64,000 nt of DNA from Paenibacillus terrae (GCF_005217525.1 NZ_PNXQ01000015.1:12916-76915), one strand, 5' to 3'; shown: positions 15,003 to 24,023, numbered from the stretch's first letter. The notes: generated by a model from the sequence alone, not told the origin. Made by a program: numbers and translations.

Positions 15003-16088
15003 ATGACAACACAACAAAAATTGCTCGTTTTCGCAGGCTCTTACGCCGAATTGGAAGGCAGCGGAGTTTATGCGTACATTTTTAATGAAGAGACAGGGGT
15101 TCTTACATTACAGAATGAGTTCTCCGGATTGAAAAATCCAACCTTCCTGAACGTGGATGTGAAGAACCGGAAGCTGTATTCTATTGGAGAAACGACTTCT
15201 GCTACAGGAGCGAAGGTGGGCGAGGCTGCTGCCTTTGAAATTGATCCGGTCAAAGGGACATTTACATTGCTTAACCGGGCGGAAAACGTTGGCGCAACAA
15301 CCTGTCACATTCAGCGTGATCCATCCGATCGCTACCTGATCGTAGTCAGCTACCACGGAGGAATGGTGGGACTGGTGTCTCTAACCGAGGATGGCCGTAT
15401 CGGCGAGTTGCTGGATGTTAAACAGCATGAAGGCAAGGGAGCGCATCCTGAGCGTCAGGATCGTCCGCATCCACACTCCAGCTTCTTTAGCCCTGATGGT
15501 CGTTTCCTGTTCGTACAGGACCTCGGCCTGGATCTGATCCGTGTCTACACCATTGATGACAGTAAAGGACAACTGGTGCTTCATGGCGAAACGAAAACCC
15601 ATGCAGGGGCAGGCCCACGTCACTTGACGTTCCATCCGAACAGTAAATTTGCTTTTGTTATTAATGAGGTGGATTCTTCGATTACATCTTTTGCGTATGA
15701 CGCAGAAGCAGGCAAGCTTACCGAGCTTGAGAGCGTACCGACTTTGCCATCTGATTTTACGGGCGAAAACACAACCGCTGAGATTGCTATTTCGGAGGAT
15801 GGTGCTTATGTGTACGGCTCCAACCGTGGGCATGACAGCATCGTAGTGTTCGCTGTAGACGCTGCAACAGGCAAGCTGAGCTTGGTAGAGCATGTTTCTG
15901 CCGAAGGAGAGCATCCACGTCATTTTGCTTTGACTCCAAACGGTGATCATATACTCGTAGCTAACCGCGATACGAATAACATCGTTACGTTCAAAGTGGA
16001 CAAGGCTAGTGGACGACTGACCTACACGGGACAACAAGTAACTGTCTCCAAGCCAGTATGCGTACAGCCTTTTTACTTTTCCGTATAG
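15003..16088 (+). CDS. pgl: 6-phosphogluconolactonase, seven-bladed propeller type
   Basis: A 361-residue cytoplasmic lactonase of the YkgB/Pgl propeller family, which hydrolyses 6-phosphogluconolactone. Blade-like repeats are visible (GVYAYIFNEETGVL, IRVYTIDDSKGQL, IVVFAVDAATGKLS, IVTFKVDKASGRL). The conserved HPHSSFFSPDGRFL and GAGPRHLTFHPN segments and HPRHFALTPNGD are present. With zwf and gnd 4-5 kb upstream, the window encodes the full oxidative pentose phosphate branch, though not as one operon. GAGGAGGAC precedes the ATG. Confidence 0.88.
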   Translation: MTTQQKLLVFAGSYAELEGSGVYAYIFNEETGVLTLQNEFSGLKNPTFLNVDVKNRKLYSIGETTSATGAKVGEAAAFEIDPVKGTFTLLNRAENVGATTCHIQRDPSDRYLIVVSYHGGMVGLVSLTEDGRIGELLDVKQHEGKGAHPERQDRPHPHSSFFSPDGRFLFVQDLGLDLIRVYTIDDSKGQLVLHGETKTHAGAGPRHLTFHPNSKFAFVINEVDSSITSFAYDAEAGKLTELESVPTLPSDFTGENTTAEIAISEDGAYVYGSNRGHDSIVVFAVDAATGKLSLVEHVSAEGEHPRHFALTPNGDHILVANRDTNNIVTFKVDKASGRLTYTGQQVTVSKPVCVQPFYFSV

Positions 16089-16094
16089 CAATCC

Positions 16095-16120
16095 GGGGCT
16101 CACTTATGTGAGTCCCTTTT
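16095..16120 (+). terminator. Terminator after pgl
   Basis: GGGGCTCAC and GTGAGTCCC flank a TTAT loop and are followed by TTTT. Confidence 0.8.
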
Positions 16121-16178
16121 GATTTTATGTAAGTCCTATTGTGGGAATCACACCATCTCTGCAACAAGAATCTGGATT

Positions 16179-16440
16179 TCATAGCAGGCCTCGTCTGGCT
16201 GATCTGTAAGAGTGTAATTTGCATAAACTGTTTATTTCTTCAATAGAGAGTCCGATCTGGTGAAGCTCTATGATCGTACCGAGAACTTCATATTGTAATA
16301 TCGAATAATATCGGTAACCCGTTTTTTTCATCTACCTGTGAAGGTTTGAACAAATTAATCTTGTCATAATACCTCAGTGTGTCCACGGATATTCCACGAA
16401 GTTTTGCCATCTCGCTTTTATTTAGCTTCTCTTTACTCAT
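16179..16440 (-). pseudogene. MerR family regulator, frameshifted and truncated
   Basis: The ATG at 16440 follows AAGGTG. The frame encodes a MerR helix-turn-helix (SEMAKLRGISVDTLRYYDKINLF) and then goes out of phase at a run of seven A (16322-16328). With six A the frame continues GYRYYSILQYEVLGTIIEL, then HQIGLSIEEI, exactly the MerR pattern. The restored frame stops at 16179 after only about 86 codons, so the effector domain is missing too. It lies between the lactonase terminator and the purine operon promoter, and may be a remnant of a former regulator. Confidence 0.75.
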
Positions 16441-16645
16441 TGGCACGCACCTTATTTCAGTTGATTAATGAATATTATCTGACATGATCTCGATCGAAAC
16501 ATAGAAAAAAATCTATAATTTTGTGTTAAATAAAGTTACATAAAATTAGGACAGGATCTGTTCTGGAAGGGTTTGCTGATAAAGCAGGTTTATCTTCTTC
16601 CGCAATCGGCATGTATGAGCGTGTGAAGTTTTTCGCAAATATTAT

Positions 16646-16660
16646 GTTATATTTAATAAC
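16646..16660. promoter_or_regulatory. Upstream operator copy of the purine operon
   Basis: GTTATATTTAATAAC, an inverted repeat GTTAT-N5-ATAAC. It is the exact reverse complement of the site at 16781-16795. It lies about 70 bases ahead of the -35 box. Confidence 0.6.
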
Positions 16661-16728
16661 TTTAATGTGTGAAATTCAAGGGATCAAGGTCGTTATTTCC
16701 GCTTAAAATTCTTTTAATGTTAATTATA

Positions 16729-16758
16729 TTGACATATTTTCCGAGTTAGTCATATAAT
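16729..16758 (+). promoter_or_regulatory. Purine operon promoter
   Basis: Consensus -35 TTGACA (16729-16734) and -10 TATAAT (16753-16758) separated by 18 bases. No other gene lies between it and the Rieske genes except a doubtful short frame. Confidence 0.75.
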
Positions 16759-16780
16759 AAGAAAAATAAACGAATTATAT

Positions 16781-16795
16781 GTTATTAAATATAAC
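16781..16795. promoter_or_regulatory. Downstream operator copy of the purine operon
   Basis: GTTATTAAATATAAC, inside a larger palindrome ATATGTTAT-N5-ATAACATAT (16777-16799). It begins about 22 bases after the -10 box, where a bound repressor would block transcription. Confidence 0.65.
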
Positions 16796-16828
16796 ATATG
16801 TGAAGCGAAAATCAATGAACCTAAAAAT

Positions 16829-17029
16829 TTGCAGTGCGGGTACTTTACGTGGAGTTTACCAATTTGTTATGCCAATGAACGTGGCAAAATTCTTCTGAAC
16901 TCCAGCCGATCGGTGGTGGTGAATACCTTGGAACTGGAGGATGAGCTTCGGATCGGTACCAGAGTGTATGCACGCAGCGACTTAAAGGATTTGCTCGTAA
17001 AGGCGAACGGGCAACGCTCCGGATCTTAA
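16829..17029 (+). CDS. Short unrecognised frame at the head of the purine operon
   Basis: A 66-codon frame from a TTG, open further upstream, ending just before the Rieske gene's ribosome site. The C-terminal part (ELEDELRIGTRVYARSDLKDLL) looks protein-like, while the N-terminal part contains many bulky residues and no ribosome site is visible. An overlapping frame from the ATG at 16815 encodes 28 codons. It could be a leader ORF, a gene remnant or chance. I do not recognise the product. Confidence 0.3.
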   Translation: MQCGYFTWSLPICYANERGKILLNSSRSVVVNTLELEDELRIGTRVYARSDLKDLLVKANGQRSGS

Positions 17030-17044
17030 AAGGAGAAGGTGACT

Positions 17045-18043
17045 ATGATGAAAGATCACATATTGGCAAAAGATTGGATAGCAGCAGTTTATTCTCAGGA
17101 TATCGGAAGCGAACCGGTACCTGTTACGATTTTGGAAGAGAGGGTCGTCCTTTTCCGAACCCGGGACGGAGTTCAGGCATTTAAAGATTTATGCATACAC
17201 CGGGGGGCGGCGTTGTCGCTGGGCAAAGTGGCATGTCCTTACCACGGCTGGAAGTATGATGCGGAAGGAAAATGCGTCAAAATCCCTCAGCAGCCAGCAG
17301 GACAAACCATTCCTCCTAAAGCTAAAGCAGTGGTTTATTCCTGCACGGAGCAATACGGCATCATCTGGGTGAAACTTGATGCTGGTTCCGGGAACGAAGC
17401 TCCGGTCCCCTTTTATGAGGAATATGAGGATTCAACTTTTCAAACCGTACATGCGGAGCCGTATATCCTGCATGCAACTGCGCCGAGAGTCGTTGAAAAT
17501 TTTCTGGATGCAAGTCATTTGGCTTTCGTTCACGACAGACTATTGGGCGACTCTGATTTTCCTGAAATACCACATTACAGCGTTTATTGGCATGAAAACC
17601 GCTACGTTTCCGACGAAATCGCCATTTACGCTGATGCGGACGGCTCGGGAAATTACGCAACGATTTACTATACGTTTGAAATTTTGCGGCCTATGACAGC
17701 AAGACTCAAAAAAGTGAACTATGAAAACAACCAGATTCTATCCATGTTATTTACGGCGCTTCCCCACGAAGAAATAAAAACAACTGTTTTTGCACTTATT
17801 TCTAGAAATTACGCATTAGACCAGTCTGACGAATATTTTCGGGATTTTCAGAAGCGGGTGATCGAGCAGGACGCGGGAATTGTAGAAAGCCAGAAGCCGG
17901 AGGAACTTCCTCTCGACTTACAGGCGGAGCTTCATTTGAAGGCGGACCAAGTCAGCATTGCTTACCGGGGGTGGCTGAAAGAGCTGGGTGTGACCTACGG
18001 CAGCGACGTTTCGGTTGTCTCTTCAAAGAACACTAGACTATAA
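17045..18043 (+). CDS. Rieske non-heme iron oxygenase 1 of the purine operon
   Basis: A 332-residue VanA/HpxD-like oxygenase alpha subunit. The Rieske ligands are C50-x-H52 and C64-x2-H67. The spacing between H52 and C64 is only 11 residues, five fewer than the usual 16, so an ENGEI-like loop present in the second oxygenase is absent here. The mononuclear iron site DASHLAFVH (D-x2-H-x4-H) is intact and the C-terminal LPLDLQAE motif is present. Such enzymes hydroxylate or N-demethylate aromatic substrates with electrons from a separate reductase. By context the substrate is probably a purine; Klebsiella HpxD (hypoxanthine oxidation) and NdmA/B (methylxanthines) are precedents. AAAAGGAGAAGG precedes the ATG. 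Confidence 0.8.
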   Translation: MMKDHILAKDWIAAVYSQDIGSEPVPVTILEERVVLFRTRDGVQAFKDLCIHRGAALSLGKVACPYHGWKYDAEGKCVKIPQQPAGQTIPPKAKAVVYSCTEQYGIIWVKLDAGSGNEAPVPFYEEYEDSTFQTVHAEPYILHATAPRVVENFLDASHLAFVHDRLLGDSDFPEIPHYSVYWHENRYVSDEIAIYADADGSGNYATIYYTFEILRPMTARLKKVNYENNQILSMLFTALPHEEIKTTVFALISRNYALDQSDEYFRDFQKRVIEQDAGIVESQKPEELPLDLQAELHLKADQVSIAYRGWLKELGVTYGSDVSVVSSKNTRL

Positions 18044-18070
18044 AATCAATTTACGGATAAGGAGAGTGCC

Positions 18071-19120
18071 ATGATGGTACCTAAAGCTAAAAATAACCAT
18101 TCTGAGGTTCAATTTCCGCGGGATTGCACGTTCACTCCGGAGGATTGGCAGGTGTTGGCCCAATATTGGTACCCGGTGGCGCAGGCAAGCGAAATCACGG
18201 ATAAACCGGTTGGCGTAAAGCTGCTTGATGTGAAGCTCGTATGCTACCGTAGCAACGGCAAGTTGGTTGTCGCCCGTGACCTTTGCTTCCACCGAGGTGC
18301 TCCCCTTAGCAAGGGGTGGGTTGAAAACGGAGAAATTGTTTGCCCATATCACGGACTTCGTTACAACTGCGAGGGCAAATGCACATCAGTTCCGGCGCAT
18401 CCCGACGCCAAAATTTCGCCTAAGCTGAAATTGATCACGTATCCCGTAGTAGAGCGGTACGGTCTGATCTGGACATCTCTTACGTCCAGCGACGTGCAAA
18501 TTCCCGAGTTTCCGGGATGGGATGACCCGGATTACCTGAACGTGCTGCCGCCGAGCTTCGACATTGCAGGTTCAGCAGGGCGCCAGATGGAAGGCTTCCT
18601 GGATGTATCGCACTTTGCCTTTGTGCATACCGATACCTTCGGAGACCGTGATAACCCGTTTGTGCCTCAGTACACCGTCAAGCGCGAAGGCAGCGGCTTG
18701 CTTGCCGAATATTGGAGCACGGTTAGCAATTACGGCAAAGGTCAGGACAATCTGGTCCCGGAAGGCTTTAAATGGCTTCGCGAATTTCGCGTATTTCCTC
18801 CGTTCGCGGCTTCGCTTACGGTCTACTTTCCGAACGGCGGCAAGCTAATGATCCTGAACTGTGCCTGCCCAGTATCGGCCCGCTACACCCGGTTGTTTTG
18901 TCCGATTTCACGAAATTTTGATAAAGATGCATCCGTTGAAGATACCATCAAGTTCAATTTACAAGTGTTTCAGGAAGATCGAGAGATGGTAGAAGCGCAG
19001 ACTCCAGAGGATTTGCCACTCGATTTGCAAGCAGAGGTCCATATTCCGGCAGATTGCACCTCTATCGCTTACCGGCAGCTTCTTAGCGAGATGGGGCTCG
19101 GCAGGTCCTATACAGCCTAA
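18071..19120 (+). CDS. Rieske non-heme iron oxygenase 2 of the purine operon
   Basis: A 349-residue paralogue of the preceding gene with the standard Rieske motif C72-x-H74-x16-C91-x2-H94 (CFHRGAPLS and CPYHGLRY). Iron ligands DVSHFAFVH are intact and the LPLDLQAEVHIPAD C-terminal block matches VanA-type oxygenases. The two genes are 27 bases apart and may form a hetero-oligomer or act on successive purines. No ferredoxin reductase gene is present in the operon, so electrons must come from elsewhere, or perhaps from the flavoprotein at 24108. ATAAGGAGAG precedes the ATG. Confidence 0.82.
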   Translation: MMVPKAKNNHSEVQFPRDCTFTPEDWQVLAQYWYPVAQASEITDKPVGVKLLDVKLVCYRSNGKLVVARDLCFHRGAPLSKGWVENGEIVCPYHGLRYNCEGKCTSVPAHPDAKISPKLKLITYPVVERYGLIWTSLTSSDVQIPEFPGWDDPDYLNVLPPSFDIAGSAGRQMEGFLDVSHFAFVHTDTFGDRDNPFVPQYTVKREGSGLLAEYWSTVSNYGKGQDNLVPEGFKWLREFRVFPPFAASLTVYFPNGGKLMILNCACPVSARYTRLFCPISRNFDKDASVEDTIKFNLQVFQEDREMVEAQTPEDLPLDLQAEVHIPADCTSIAYRQLLSEMGLGRSYTA

Positions 19121-19195
19121 AGGAAATTCTCGAAAATTGGAAAAGTGTCACAATGGCAAAAATAACAACTGCAGAAGCATATGAAGGGGAGCAAA

Positions 19196-20056
19196 ATGAA
19201 ATTATCCTTGGATTCTATTAATCGAATGAATAGAGAGCAGTTTGTCGATGCGCTGGGATGGGTGTTCGAGCACTCGCCTTGGGTGGCGGAACGCGCATGG
19301 ATATCCCGTCCTTTTTATTCTTTTGGGCAATTGTCCAGTAAATTGGAAGAAGCGGTGGAGCAATCTGCGCTTGATGAACAACTTGCCCTGCTCTGCGCTC
19401 ACCCTGATCTTGCTGGCAAGCTGAAAATGACGGAGATCTCCGTTAATGAGCAGCGGGGCGCTGGCCTGAATGAGCTTTCTCCAGAGGATTATGAACAATT
19501 TAGGGCTAGCAATCAGGCCTACAAGGATAAATTCGGATTTCCTTTCATTATAGCCGTACGTGGCCTGAATACAGATTCGATTTATGCTGCCTTGGGCAAA
19601 CGGCTTGGTGGCGAATGGGATAAAGAGAGAATCCTGGCCTTGAAGGAAGTATTCAAGATTGCCCAATTTCGATTAAGCGACTTGATTACGAGCCCTAACG
19701 ACGGAAAATTAACTACCCACGTGCTCGATGTGTCATGCGGCACACCGGCGTCCGGAATGAAGCTCGAACTGTGGGAAATCGGCGGTGAGGAGGGACGGAG
19801 GCTGCTGCGTTCTGTCGTAACCGATGCGGACGGACGCCTGGATGCGCCTCTGCTGTCATGCGGCGAGTTGAAGGTGGGGCAGTATGAGCTGTTTTTTTAC
19901 GTTGCCGAATATTTTCGGGAGAAGGGCTTGGCCGAGAAAGAGCCCCTTTTTCTGGAGTGCATTCCGATTCGTTTCGGTGTGAGTGATGCGGGCAGCCATT
20001 ATCATGTTCCGCTGCTTGTAGCTCCTGGCGGCTACAGCACGTACCGGGGAAGCTGA
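19196..20056 (+). CDS. OHCU decarboxylase / 5-hydroxyisourate hydrolase fusion
   Basis: A 286-residue bifunctional enzyme. Residues 1-163 are OHCU decarboxylase (UraD) with H69 in the HPDLAGK motif and the FGFPFIIAVRG segment. Residues 171-286 are a transthyretin-like HIU hydrolase (UraH) with THVLDVSCGTPASGM, a VTDADGRLD turn, HYHVPLLV and the diagnostic C-terminal YRGS. It converts 5-hydroxyisourate to OHCU and then to (S)-allantoin, the steps straight after urate oxidation. In B. subtilis PucL a decarboxylase domain is joined to urate oxidase instead. The start follows GAAGGGGA; an ATG 15 bases upstream overlaps that site and was rejected. Confidence 0.92.
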   Translation: MKLSLDSINRMNREQFVDALGWVFEHSPWVAERAWISRPFYSFGQLSSKLEEAVEQSALDEQLALLCAHPDLAGKLKMTEISVNEQRGAGLNELSPEDYEQFRASNQAYKDKFGFPFIIAVRGLNTDSIYAALGKRLGGEWDKERILALKEVFKIAQFRLSDLITSPNDGKLTTHVLDVSCGTPASGMKLELWEIGGEEGRRLLRSVVTDADGRLDAPLLSCGELKVGQYELFFYVAEYFREKGLAEKEPLFLECIPIRFGVSDAGSHYHVPLLVAPGGYSTYRGS

Positions 20057-20104
20057 TTAATTGAAACAAAATACTGTATTTTTTGTTAAGTGGGTGCATG
20101 GATT

Positions 20105-21493
20105 ATGACGGAGTGTCTGGAGGTTATCATACGTGGAGGCCAAGTCGTTTTGCCAGATGGGGTATATGTTCTCGATATCGGAATTAAAAATGGAAAAATC
20201 CACGTACTCCGGCAATTGCTGGAGCCATCGCAGGAATGCAAAGTCATTGATGCAAGCGGACAGTTTGTACTGCCTGGAATGATAGATGTTCATGTTCATT
20301 TCAACGAGCCGGCATTAGGTAATTGGGAAGGTTTTGTCAGTGGATCGGCATCGCTCGCTGTAGGCGGATGCACCGCCTACATTGACATGCCTCTAAATGG
20401 CCGGCCGCCTACAACTTCATTAAGCGCATTAAATCAAAAATCGGCTTTGGCCTATGGTCAGTCGTACATTGATTACGCGTTCTGGGGAGGACTTGTACCA
20501 GGAAATCTGAAATCACTAGAAGCTTTGGCAGAGGCAGGAGTTGCCGGATTCAAAGCCTTTATGTCCGACCCGGGAGGAGAAGGAGAGGACATTTTCCGGG
20601 GAGTCGATGATGTTACCTTATACGAGGGGATGCAGCGAATTGCTGCAATTGGCGGTATTCTTGCCCTTCATGCAGAAAGTGAGCCGCTGGTAGCGGGGCT
20701 TGGCGCTGAAGCACAGCATGCTGGCAAAACCGGGTTTCGCGATTATGCGGCATCACGGCCGGTACTTGCGGAATTGGAAGCCGTTCATCGTGCACTGTTT
20801 TATGCGAAGCAAACAGGTTGCGCGCTGCATTTCGTGCATATTAGCAATCTTCAAGCCGTAGAGCTGATTGATCAGGCAAAACGCACAGGCATGAATGTTA
20901 CGTTGGAAACTTGTCCGCATTACTTGATGCTGACCTGTGATGATATGGGGTCCCTCGGAACCATTTCGAAATGTGCCCCGCCGCTCCGGTCCGAAGCGGA
21001 ACGGGAAGAGATGTGGAAGGCAATTGCTGCCGGGAAGATAGACATGATCGCTTCGGATCATTCACCGTGTCCGACCGAGTTAAAGCGATCCGACGACTGG
21101 TTTCAAGCTTGGGGAGGCATTTCCGGAGCACAGAGCTCGATGGAACTGATTCTGGATGAAGGGCACCTGAAACGAAAGATTCCTTTACCCTTGTTATCTC
21201 GGCTGCTGTCTGAAAATCCGGCCCGCCGTTTTGGTCTATTTCCCCGCAAAGGCACGATTCAAGTAGGAATGGATGCAGATTTGACGATTTTCAACTTGAA
21301 CAGTCCGTATACCTTGGCCGCGAATGATTTGTATTACCGTCATAAGCATAGTCCTTATGTTGGTAGGCAATTGAACTGCCGGGTAACTGCCACTTTATGC
21401 CGTGGTGAAGTGGTATATAGGTTGGGTGAAGGAGTTTCGCTGTCGAGAAAGGGAATGCTGCTGCATCCATTCAAACGTAAAGGGAGGGGATAG
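20105..21493 (+). CDS. allB: Allantoinase
   Basis: A 462-residue amidohydrolase that opens the allantoin ring to allantoate. The metal motif DVHVHFNEP, the GFKAFMSD segment with the carboxylated lysine, LHAESEPLV, HFVHISN, ETCPHYL and SDHSPC are all present in order. A GTG 15 bases upstream is a possible alternative start; ribosome sites for both are weak. The next gene starts immediately after the stop codon, so translation is coupled. Confidence 0.92.
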   Translation: MTECLEVIIRGGQVVLPDGVYVLDIGIKNGKIHVLRQLLEPSQECKVIDASGQFVLPGMIDVHVHFNEPALGNWEGFVSGSASLAVGGCTAYIDMPLNGRPPTTSLSALNQKSALAYGQSYIDYAFWGGLVPGNLKSLEALAEAGVAGFKAFMSDPGGEGEDIFRGVDDVTLYEGMQRIAAIGGILALHAESEPLVAGLGAEAQHAGKTGFRDYAASRPVLAELEAVHRALFYAKQTGCALHFVHISNLQAVELIDQAKRTGMNVTLETCPHYLMLTCDDMGSLGTISKCAPPLRSEAEREEMWKAIAAGKIDMIASDHSPCPTELKRSDDWFQAWGGISGAQSSMELILDEGHLKRKIPLPLLSRLLSENPARRFGLFPRKGTIQVGMDADLTIFNLNSPYTLAANDLYYRHKHSPYVGRQLNCRVTATLCRGEVVYRLGEGVSLSRKGMLLHPFKRKGRG

Positions 21494-22795
21494 ATGGTGA
21501 ACAATGTCATACCACGCTTACCGCAAGAGCTGCCGGATATCAACCGATTAGCTGCTTCTATCGAAGAAACATTGCATTGGTTATCCGAATATGGTGCAGA
21601 CGGCGGGGGAGGTATTACCCGGTTTCTATACTCGAATTCATGGAAACAAGCGCAAACGGCTCTAAACGACAGGATGAAGCAAGCCGGGCTTAAGGTTTAC
21701 TTTGATGAAGTAGGGAACCTTTATGGACGAATTGAAGGAACGGAACCGAATCGGGGAACGATTCTGACAGGCTCCCATATAGATACCGTCATAAATGGAG
21801 GCAAATATGACGGGGCTTTCGGCATTGCCGCAGGGTTAGCAGCTCTTCAGTTTTTATTGGAACGATACGGAAGGCCGAAATGCAACCTTGAGATCGTCTC
21901 GTTCTGTGAAGAAGAAGGAAGCCGATTTCCGTTAACATACTGGGGTTCAGGTAATGTTTCAGGACGTTATTCGGTCGATCAAGTACCGGAAATATGCGAC
22001 TCCGAAGGCGTTAGTCTAAGGGAAGCGATGATGTCGGCAGGATTTGGTTCCAAGGCTGGGCGCGCTGCAAAACGGGACGATATCCAAGCGTTTATCGAGC
22101 TTCATATCGAGCAGGGAAAGGTTCTTGAACGGGAAGAGAAGGGGATTGGGGTGGTCAAAGGCATTGTCGGGCAAAAGCGGTTTACGTGCGAGGTCACAGG
22201 TGAAGCAAATCATGCAGGAACGACGCCGATGGCCTTGCGGCGAGATGCGCTTGCGGGCGTATCCGAAATGGTTCAGTTGCTCGAAGGGCTGGCGCAAAGC
22301 TACGGCTCCCCGATGGTAGCGACCGTAGGAAGCTTGGAAGTGATCCCTGGTTTATCTAACGTGATTCCCGGCAAAGTCACGTTTACGCTTGATGTGCGGC
22401 ATTCGGAATCTATGGAATTATCCGCTTTTTGTCAAGCCGTGAAAATAAGCTTCGAAGAAGTTGCAGCCAGACGGGGGCTTATGCTGGCTCTCAGCCAATG
22501 GATGAACGCAGAGCCGGTCATGATGGACGTAGAACTGACTCGAATGGTGGAACATATTTGTATGCATAGAAATTTGAGCTTTCTCAGCATGTTCAGCGGT
22601 GCCGGTCACGATACGCAAGTGATGCAGTCCGTCTGTCCAACCGCACTCGTATTTGTTCCTAGCCGCGGCGGCATCAGCCACTCTCCCGATGAATACACGT
22701 CCACGAAGGAGCTTGCTGCTGGTGTTTCCGTCCTAACCGATCTCTTGTATGTATTGGCCTATGACAGGGGGGAGCGCTTTGAAAACGTATCGTGA
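21494..22795 (+). CDS. allC: Allantoate amidohydrolase (allantoate deiminase)
   Basis: A 433-residue M20-type amidase (AllC/PucF). Conserved metal-ligand regions are TGSHIDTVINGGKYDG, CEEEGSRFP, ELHIEQGKVLE and the C-terminal SGAGHDTQVM. It hydrolyses allantoate to ureidoglycine, ammonia and CO2. The start codon touches the allantoinase stop, preceded by AGGGAGGGGA. Its 3' end overlaps the PucG start by 17 bases. N-carbamoyl amino-acid amidohydrolases are close relatives, but operon context decides for allantoate. Confidence 0.9.
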   Translation: MVNNVIPRLPQELPDINRLAASIEETLHWLSEYGADGGGGITRFLYSNSWKQAQTALNDRMKQAGLKVYFDEVGNLYGRIEGTEPNRGTILTGSHIDTVINGGKYDGAFGIAAGLAALQFLLERYGRPKCNLEIVSFCEEEGSRFPLTYWGSGNVSGRYSVDQVPEICDSEGVSLREAMMSAGFGSKAGRAAKRDDIQAFIELHIEQGKVLEREEKGIGVVKGIVGQKRFTCEVTGEANHAGTTPMALRRDALAGVSEMVQLLEGLAQSYGSPMVATVGSLEVIPGLSNVIPGKVTFTLDVRHSESMELSAFCQAVKISFEEVAARRGLMLALSQWMNAEPVMMDVELTRMVEHICMHRNLSFLSMFSGAGHDTQVMQSVCPTALVFVPSRGGISHSPDEYTSTKELAAGVSVLTDLLYVLAYDRGERFENVS

Positions 22796-24023
22796 TCTGT
22801 CACCGTCCCCTCGTACAATCATGACCCCCGGACCGGTGGAGGTGGATCCGCGTGTGCTGCGGGCGATGTCGTTTCCGATCTTGGGGCAGTTTGATCCAGA
22901 ATTTACCGACATCATGAATGAAACGATGGACATGATTAGGGCGTTGTTCCAAACGAACAATCACTGGGCATTTTCGGTTGACGGTACATCTCGTTCCGGT
23001 ATCGAAGCTGTGCTGACGAGCTTAATTGAACCGGGAGACCGTGTATTGGTTCCGATCTACGGCAGATTCGGCCATTTGTTGGTAGAAATTGCGGAACGCT
23101 GCGGAGCCGAGATCTCTACCATGGAGCAGGAATGGGGGCAAGTCTTTGATCCGGAGCAAGTGGTGAAAAGGATCCGTCAAGAGCGTCCTGATATTGTGGC
23201 GATCGTCCACGGCGAGACATCGACAGGACGTATGCAGCCGCTGAAGGAAATAGGGAAAGCTTGCCGGGAGTTGGATGTTCTTCTCGTCGTCGATGCGGTT
23301 GCGACGGTCGGTGGAACGAAGGTTGCGACGGATGAGTGGATGCTGGATGCTGTGATCGGAGGAACACAAAAGTGTCTTTCCGTTCCGGCAGGCATGGCAC
23401 CTGTTACCTATAATGAGCGAGCAGAAGCGAAAATATTGAAGCGAAAACGAATCGAACGTGGGTTGCGCGATCCCCAGACGGAAACCGGTTGGAGCGGTAA
23501 AAGAATTCAAAGTAATTATCTGGATTTAAGCCAGCTTCAGGACTATTGGAGTCCAGTCCGATTAAACCATCATACCGAAGCGACTTCGATGCTGTACGCC
23601 CTGCGGGAAGGCTTGCGTCTCGTATTGGAAGAAGGGTTGGAGCAGCGTTTTGCCCGCCATCTGGAGCATGAAGCGGCATTGGTGGCTGGAATTCGTGCGA
23701 TGGGATTAACGCTGTTCGGCGATCCTGGCTGCAAGATGCCGATGGTTACGTGCGTAAATATACCGGACGGTGTTGACGGCGAATCTGTTCGGACGATGCT
23801 TCTTCACGAATTCGGCATTGAAATCGCCAGCTCGTTCGGGTCGCTCAAAGGGAAAATATGGCGGATCGGCACTATGGGATATAGCTGCAATAAAAAAAAT
23901 GTGTTGCACTTGCTTGGAGCACTTGAGGCTGCATTGCTCCGTCATCGCGTCCCCGTTCATATCGGAGCTGCTTCGCAGGCCGCATTGGACGTTTATAGCA
24001 GAATGGCGAATACGTATGAATAA
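22779..24023 (+). CDS. pucG: (S)-Ureidoglycine-glyoxylate aminotransferase
   Basis: A 414-residue PLP enzyme closely matching B. subtilis PucG as I remember it. It has the TIMTPGPVEVDPRVLRAMS start, GQFDPEFTDIMNET, VHGETSTGRMQPLK, the PLP-lysine motif GGTQKCLSVPAGMAP and a C-terminal GKIWRIGTMGYSCN. PucG transfers the amino group of ureidoglycine to glyoxylate, giving oxalurate and glycine. The TTG at 22779 was chosen because GGGGGAG lies 4 bases before it and PucG-like homology begins there; an ATG at 22761 is an alternative. It overlaps the end of allC. Confidence 0.92.
   Translation: MKTYRDLSPSPRTIMTPGPVEVDPRVLRAMSFPILGQFDPEFTDIMNETMDMIRALFQTNNHWAFSVDGTSRSGIEAVLTSLIEPGDRVLVPIYGRFGHLLVEIAERCGAEISTMEQEWGQVFDPEQVVKRIRQERPDIVAIVHGETSTGRMQPLKEIGKACRELDVLLVVDAVATVGGTKVATDEWMLDAVIGGTQKCLSVPAGMAPVTYNERAEAKILKRKRIERGLRDPQTETGWSGKRIQSNYLDLSQLQDYWSPVRLNHHTEATSMLYALREGLRLVLEEGLEQRFARHLEHEAALVAGIRAMGLTLFGDPGCKMPMVTCVNIPDGVDGESVRTMLLHEFGIEIASSFGSLKGKIWRIGTMGYSCNKKNVLHLLGALEAALLRHRVPVHIGAASQAALDVYSRMANTYE

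Noticed and set aside
15381..16103. A 240-codon minus-strand frame across the lactonase gene
   Set aside because: Antisense to a clear propeller lactonase, composition rich in Cys, Arg, Ser and without a motif; it also runs through the lactonase terminator.
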